Source: Spirogloea muscicola
Lineage: Eukaryota; Streptophyta; Zygnematophyceae; Spirogloeales; Spirogloeaceae
Assembly (NCBI GenBank): GCA_009602725.1
Contig: WELB01000030.1
Location: 765,553 to 777,613, forward strand
Reading direction: 5' to 3'
DNA: 12,061 nucleotides
A program made the position numbers and the translations under genes. The notes beneath the pieces were generated by a model. It saw only the letters and a program-made list of their open reading frames with translations. It searched no databases and was not told the origin of the DNA. The first letter of the stretch is position 1. Every line of letters begins with the position of its first letter. Of the stretch, positions 6,675 through 12,061 are shown one piece after another.

Positions 6675-9600
6675 ATGAGCGCCCGCACCCGCATGGGGCT
6701 CCGCTCCCCGGCCGCCCGTCTCGCGGCCCTGCTCGGGCTCCTGCTCCTTCTCGGCGCCGCCGCCGCGCCGCCGTCCCGCGCCCGCCGGCTCCCAGCAGCA
6801 GGCGATCCCGCTGAGGGAGGAGCCGGCGCCCTGAGGGCCTCCCGAGCGGCCGCGGCCCGCGGAGGGGCGGTCATCTCGGAGGACGCGCGCTCGCACAGCG
6901 CGGCCGGTGGCGCGCCCGACGACCGTCGCGGCAGCTTCCTGGGGCTCGCCGCCTGGCTTGATGGCGGCCGCAACCCTGAGCTGCTTGCCAACGCCCGTGC
7001 TCTCGACCGCTCGAGACATTTTCCGGTGAGCTCGTAGATTGAGTAATAATAGTAATACCTCGCCGTTCTGCCCTGGAGCCCGCTGTAATGCTGCAGCACA
7101 TCCTGCAGCTGCCACAAGCAGCTGGCCGTATCGAGCTGGGTTCGCATTTTCGGGGCTTTGGGGAATCTGTTCCATGGTTCCTGGGCGTCGTTTGCCCTGG
7201 GACGCTGCAAAAGCAGTGCTTGCTCTCATGATCTTGCTGCTGCGTGTAGTTGGGCAGCATCGCCGAGGTATCGAGTAAATGAAGACATTCACCTAAAGAC
7301 CTGAAGAATGTGTGTAGCTTGCTGCGGAGGACATTATTCACGTTCTGAGCTGTGGACACAGCTCATTGGGGAGGATACACAGTACCCGTCGAAACGTCAG
7401 ATACCAGGCACAATAGAGTGTACGACCACACCGTTTGCTTTCACCGACGTGCAGGGAGGAATGATCTCGAAGTAAACACACAGCGAGGCTGCTTGCCTGC
7501 AGGCCTTCCCTTTCGACCCCCGGATAGCGATAGCAACCGGGCTGGCATTTGTCGGCGCCGCGCTGGCAAATGCTGGTGGAGTTGGTGGCGGCGGCCTCTT
7601 TGTGCCCATGTTCAACCTCCTCCTGAATTTCGATGCCAAGACCTCGGCGGCCCTCTCCAAAGGTGGCCACCACAACCAAGCAGCTTGGTACCAGATGCAT
7701 GGCCTGGCTGGCATCCCTGGCAGCTGCATCTTCAGCAGCTCGATCCGTTCTCCTCAAGATATGACCTCGTGAATGTCGTGCTTGCAGCCATGATCATGTG
7801 TGGCATGATCGCCAGCTTCGTGTTCAATGTCCAGCTCAAGCACCCGACGCTGAATCGGCCACTGATAGACTACGACATTGCCCTGCTACTTCAGCCACTC
7901 CTGCTACTCGGAATCAGTGTTGGTGTTAGCTGCAATGTCATGTTCCCGCCCTGGCTCATCATCTTCCTCCTTACTGTCCTCCTGCTGCGTGAGTGCCGGG
8001 GGGCAAGCTGGAGTTGCATTGCCAGCAACTTTGCACCATAAACCCAAAATGACGCTACTTGCCAAACTAGAGGTAGCCCTGGCAAAGGGCTACATTCAAT
8101 CAGCTCAGATTGTCATCAGCGGTATGCATGGCCCCTGATGGCATGCTGGAATACCTCTTGCAGTCCGTCTGCATGTACTAAGAGCTGTTGTTTGTGCAAT
8201 ACACGCAGTCATGTCATACAAGACCATTGGCACGGGCATCAAGACATGGAAGAAAGAGACACGTCACTTGCAGGATAAGATGTTGCGGTCTAGCAGCTTC
8301 AGGAGGCCAAATGAGGACGTTCAGCACCAGCGTCTCAGCGGCAAGTCACCTCGCAGCCTCAAAGCCTCTAAAGTCATACTCTCCACAACAAGTTAGGGTC
8401 TAGGACAAAAGGGCTTAAGCCAGTCAGTGCCAGGGCCGGCTATGCAGGGCTAGACGATCTTGTGGAACCGTCTACTCGCACTCAAGCTGTAGCCAGTGGA
8501 GGTCATGTTTTGCAGAGGATGAAGAGCCTGCTGAGGGTCAGTACAACACGTTGCCATCAGAGGAGAAGGATGTCGACGACTGGCCCACGTATGTGAGCGT
8601 GGCAGATTCTGGCATGCTCGTTGAGGAGAAGCAAGAAGTTGATGCCAGTGTAATCGAGCAAGGCTCCCTTGAGCAGGGTCTTCTACATGGAACTCCAAAG
8701 CCTGCGTTCAAGCGTACCCCCTCATTCCTAGAGAACCTGCACATTGGCAAGCCACTCGAGGTAACGTAGAATATGTGAACGACCTTATGATTGAGTCACT
8801 GTGCTGACATTGGTGGGCCAATAATTATTGTATCTGACATCAAGGATTCAACAATATGTTCACAGTTGAAGTCCACGTTGCAGACAGAAGTGGTGTTTGT
8901 CTCATGGGCAGTGGTAGGGATGTACAGTATAGCGAAAGGTCTCCTGAGCAGCATATTCTAGAAGGCTACTCAGGATGGTCAACAATGACAAATGGATTGC
9001 ACTCGCTGAGAAAGATGCCATGAAGGTCAGACCTCTTCGTAGTTGTGATACAGTCATGGAGGTGGTTGCTGATGGTGAGCAGTGCCACAAGCTTTGCAGA
9101 AACCAATTCAGATGGTCAACTGGTCTGCCGTCCTTGTTCTCTGCTTCGTCTGGATCTGCTTCCTTGCAGTGCAGATTCTCAAGGTGCTCCTCTGTGCAGT
9201 CCTCATCAGCCTCCTAGCAAGTAGCAAATCGCAGTATTTGGCCTGGTATTGCAAATAGTGTAGCATCTTCAATTTTCTGGTCACCTGTCTGGAACTCCTG
9301 CGCATGGCGTCCTCTCTCGCTAAAAGCAGTGCAGGGAGCTGGTGATCTTGTCACAACCATTAAGTATGGTAAAGTTAAAGTGTCTGCCAGGAATACTCTC
9401 CTCATCGTTCTAATTCACTCTCAGGACTGTGTGTTGGATATGCAGGTGCATTCTCCAGTCTGCGGGCCTGTCTACTGGCTGCTGAACTTCTTGCAGGTTG
9501 CATCAGACACGCCGCGCAGCAATTTCTCCCCCTTTTTGCACCCCAGTTGCCCCTGCTTGGTGACGTAGTCATTCAGCTACACCTCTGCTGTTGCATTCTC

Positions 9601-10512
9601 AAGCAAAGCCACAACTGGCTGCAAAGGCCGATGTAGTTGGTTGGAAGTAACAGAGCGTGGGGATGCAAGCTGAGGCAAGCTTGCTCATGCATGCAGATTC
9701 CTGTAGCTCTGGTGGCTACTGTGTATGGAGCAAGGAAGCTGCAGGCACTACACAGGCTGCGGCTGGCGGGCGATCACCCGCTGGGAGCATACAAGGCCGG
9801 GGAGGTGCAATGGGGGGCCGGCCAGGTGGCGATCTTTCCGCTGTATGCGTTAGTTGCTGGCACCATGGGCGGCCTGCTTGGCATCGGCGGCGGCATGGTC
9901 ATGGGCCCCGTGCTCCTGGAGCTCGGCATCCTCCCACAGGTGAAGGACTCACAGCATGTCAAGGTTTCGGGCTTCTAGATCACAAATAACTCACATGCCA
10001 TGTGCTCTGCTGACTCTCTCTTCCCTCCCTGCCCTCTTCTTGGGGTCTTGTGTCAAACCAGGTGACATGTGCCACAACCGCCTTCATAGTGGTATTCTCA
10101 TCGTCCATGTCAGTGGCGGAGTTTTACCTCATGGGCAGGATACCCATTGACTACGCCCTTTACTTCTCTGCGGTCTGCATGGTGGCTGCACTTCTGGGCC
10201 TTTCAATTGTGCGCGCCGTGGTTGTGCGTTACGGCAAGGCATCCATTGTCATCTTCGCGCTTGCCACTGTCATAGGCGCCAGCGCAATTGTCATGGGTAT
10301 GGCCCTGAGCCCGTTTCTGTAAATATGTTTGCTATCCAGGCGGTGAGCACCTGTTCAGCAAGATGGCTTAGTATTGCTGTGAAGAGCACTGATTTGAGCT
10401 CTCTTTTCCTTGATCATTATTGCTTGGAACAGGCATCGTTGGTGGCGAGCGTATTTGGGAATCTTACCGACACGGCGATGACATGGGCTTTCACAGCCTG
10501 TGCAGCAACTAG
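6675..10512 (+). CDS. Plant-type TauE/SafE family membrane transporter, ten exons, 610 aa
   Basis: This is a predicted multi-pass membrane protein of the TauE/SafE family, named for export of sulfite or organosulfonates; the substrate here is unknown. Exons are 6675-7025, 7503-7662, 7788-7988, 8209-8391, 8516-8760, 9100-9183, 9446-9496, 9697-9939, 10062-10296 and 10433-10512 (TAG). All junctions are GT-AG, phases agree, and 1833 nt give exactly 610 codons plus stop. Residues 18-33 form a signal-peptide-like core (LAALLGLLLLLGAAAA). The first family repeat is at 140-152 (NAGGVGGGGLFVP), then HPTLNRPLIDYDIALLLQP (189-207), KTWKKET (249-255), a hydrophilic loop (about 256-380), VYWLLNFLQIPVALV, and the second repeat GGLLGIGGGMVMGP (483-496). 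SSSMSVAEFYL follows, and the C terminus is MGFHSLCSN. Order and motifs match land-plant members as I remember them. The exon 4 donor (GTTAGG) is the least certain. The start is the first ATG after an in-frame TGA. At 610 aa it is longer than the roughly 450-500 aa I expect for plant members. Confidence 0.9.
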
Positions 10513-10569
10513 GGCCATTAAGCTTATTATTAAGAATCAACTTCGTTCATTCATGGAGCTGATTATGTC

Positions 10570-10596
10570 GGTGCGACCACCATCACTGGTCGCACC
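10570..10596 (+). other. Perfect 10-bp hairpin in the 3' flank
   Basis: GGTGCGACCA (10570-10579) and TGGTCGCACC (10587-10596) are exact reverse complements around a 7-nt loop, 57 nt after the TauE/SafE stop codon. It probably lies in the 3' UTR. It does not match the histone 3' stem-loop; function unknown. Confidence 0.85.
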
Positions 10597-10637
10597 TCCC
10601 CTTGCTAAATACTTTTTGACCGCCATTGTACAACACC

Positions 10638-10642
10638 TGTAA
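10638..10642 (+). terminator. Possible TGTAA polyadenylation signal
   Basis: TGTAA lies 126 nt after the stop codon of the TauE/SafE gene. This pentamer is the common polyadenylation signal in many green algae. The motif is short and also occurs elsewhere in the window by chance, so support is weak. Confidence 0.25.
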
Positions 10643-11120
10643 GCAGTCCTGAGACAGCAGCTGATGATGTCCTCTTTCTGATGTAAAGCCCAGCAGACTT
10701 CAGAATCCCTTTAACAGGATATTGTTTGTGAGAGCTAGCTCAACCATTACATAGACGAGCAGACACCAGCCGGGGATTCTGCAATGGTACCTCCACTGCA
10801 GATGTATCTAAATGTGCTACAGTTTTGAGGCACTTCAATGTTCTCTATCATGATGTCTGTATGTGTTTAGGTACAGTCGTGCTTCTACCAGGTTGAAGAC
10901 TTGTTGCCTTTTGCCTGGGTGTAAATACGGTACGCTGCCAACCAGATGGTGCAATTACCAAAAACGGTGAAGAAGGCCTGAAGCTCCACCAGCACCTGGT
11001 GATGTCGCCATCAGCATGCATGCAGGTCATTGCAGGCCTACCCTTCCATCCATCCTCATGTCGGACGTCACTATCTACTGTCTCTTCCTCTAAACTTGGG
11101 CTATTATAAACCTAGAGAAG

Positions 11121-11970
11121 ATGGGTCTCCAGTTCAGCCTCAAAAGAGTGAGTGTTGGCTTGGCATGCGGACTAAATCTGGCCTCATGGCACAAGCCCAA
11201 GCAGCAACTAGCATTGGCAACGACTGCCAGTTGACATTCATTGAGCGCGACTGCTTCAATGGCAGTCCATGAAGCATATACAGCTGTTGGTTGATAGCAA
11301 ACGCATGCAAGGAGGAAGCTGAAGATTGGAGTCAGCGGAGAGGGGGCTTCCTCTCCGGGGTGCACCATGAGGACGACACTGCAAGTACCTTACCTCAAGT
11401 GATGGGTTGTTGTAGAAGAAGTGCCACGTGCATGCGCACATCGCTCCAGCCAGAAGCGGAACCTGCGCTGGACTTAAGGGGTTCATGATGGCGCAGCTTC
11501 CACCTTAGCACGTAAAGACACAGCTAGTCTGAAATCTTCACAGGGCCAGTAGTTCAGCTGCAGGCAAGTCATTGTGGGAACAGTAGGCGAACGTGGATGG
11601 TTTATGGTGAAGCAAGCCTACCATTCCCCAGGCCAGGCCCTTCCAGGCTGACCTGCCCTCCACCTCGCCGTACCGCCAGACCAGCGCCATTGCCGTGAGC
11701 CTTTGTAGACTCACAGCGCATGCAGCATACCAAGGTCAGCACCAGCCAAGCCTCGCCTTGTCTAAGTGTCCCATACCCCAGCCTCTGGACACCCACAAGC
11801 CCATTGCTGCGACTGAGCCTCAAAGTCTAGGAGCTGAGTACGCAGAGTCGACACAGCCGCCTGCAGCCAGTGCTCCAGCCGCAGCGAGGCTCGGCTCACC
11901 ACTCGACGACACTAGCGACGTGGATGATCCACGTTGGAAGCGAGAGCGCGTTGCCGGGCTCTGCAGCTAG
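11121..11970 (+). CDS. Tentative spliced gene of unknown function
   Basis: A phase-0 chain of GT-AG exons can be drawn: 11121-11147 (ATG, MGLQFSLKR, strong GTGAGT donor), 11298-11384 (contains RRKLKIGVSGEGASSPG), 11632-11694 (ARPFQADLPSTSPYRQTSAI, acceptor CCCCAG, donor GTGAGC) and 11782-11970 (PLDTHKPIAATEPQS ... DDTSDVDDPRWKRER, TAG stop). The 11632 exon is the most convincing. Its frame also stays open across the last proposed intron, so retention is possible. The product would be hydrophilic and rich in Ala, Pro and Ser, and I recognise no domain. A second frame is open from 11831 to the window end and encodes an Ala-rich tail, so the true 3' structure may lie beyond the window. Confidence 0.25.
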
Positions 11971-12061
11971 CGGCAGCGGCCACTCCGCCGCCGCTGCCGC
12001 CGTCGCGTGCGCCGCGCCCGGGCAGGCCACGACGGCGGCCACGGCAGCTGCCGCGGCGGCC
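11971..12061. other. GC-rich CCG/GCC-rich tail at window edge
   Basis: The last 91 nt are dominated by CCG and GCC triplets. In one + frame, open from 11831 to the edge, they give an alanine-rich run. This may be coding sequence of a gene continuing to the right or a GC-rich island like that at 5960-6300. Confidence 0.3.

Larger units (their letters stand above)
10513..11120. other. 3' flank of the TauE/SafE gene, no gene seen
   Basis: It contains the hairpin and TGTAA site listed separately. One stretch, 10871-10918, looks exon-like (TTTAG acceptor, translation VQSCFYQVEDLLPFAW, GTGTAA donor), but nothing joins to it convincingly. Otherwise I see only short chance frames. Confidence 0.4.

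Noticed and set aside
6434-7292. Antisense frames of 253 and 258 codons over TauE/SafE exon 1
   Set aside because: They are shadows of the GC-rich first exon and leader. Composition follows the opposite strand, and the + strand carries a clear signal peptide and joins to conserved exons.
7352-8041. Continuous 229-codon + frame
   Set aside because: Only its second half is real coding sequence. The first half is out of frame with the conserved exon at 7503-7662, so the real gene is spliced at 7662/7788.

Overview
This window is eukaryotic nuclear DNA, most likely from a green alga or another member of the green lineage. Two spliced protein genes can be reconstructed on the + strand by joining GT-AG exons that keep frame, and both read as plant-type proteins. 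Introns are 122-477 nt, donors are often GTGAG, and acceptors are mostly TGCAG or CGCAG. The family assignments rest on my memory of plant homologues, since no search could be run. No prokaryotic features (ribosome binding sites, operons, rRNA, tRNA, CRISPR) were seen.

Layout. (1) 84-1842: the 3' part of a TRAPPC13-like gene (six exons, about 190 codons, cut off on the left by the window edge). (2) 1843-3300: mostly moderate or AT-rich DNA with no convincing gene, only weak exon candidates. (3) 3308-4272: a GC-rich block bounded by 26-28 nt imperfect terminal inverted repeats and filled with diverged inverted and direct copies of three segments. It is a candidate non-autonomous DNA transposon without a recognisable transposase. 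(4) 4273-5130: low-information DNA with one exon-like fragment (4392-4511). (5) 5130-5950 and 6413-6494: a degenerate repeat family whose core is a GGGCTGG...CCAGCCC inverted repeat. One copy is inverted, and a very GC-rich island (about 5960-6300) interrupts the family. (6) 6615-6656: a serine-rich, in-frame upstream ORF. (7) 6675-10512: a complete ten-exon gene for a 610-residue plant-type TauE/SafE membrane protein with an N-terminal signal sequence. (8) 10513-12061: 3' flank with a hairpin, then a tentative start of another + strand gene (11121-11970) and a GC-rich Ala/Pro-coding tail at the window edge.

The two real genes have unrelated roles: vesicle-tethering complex subunit versus membrane export of sulfur-containing anions. 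They share only orientation. The most unusual content is the repeat architecture between them and the extended architecture of the TauE/SafE protein.
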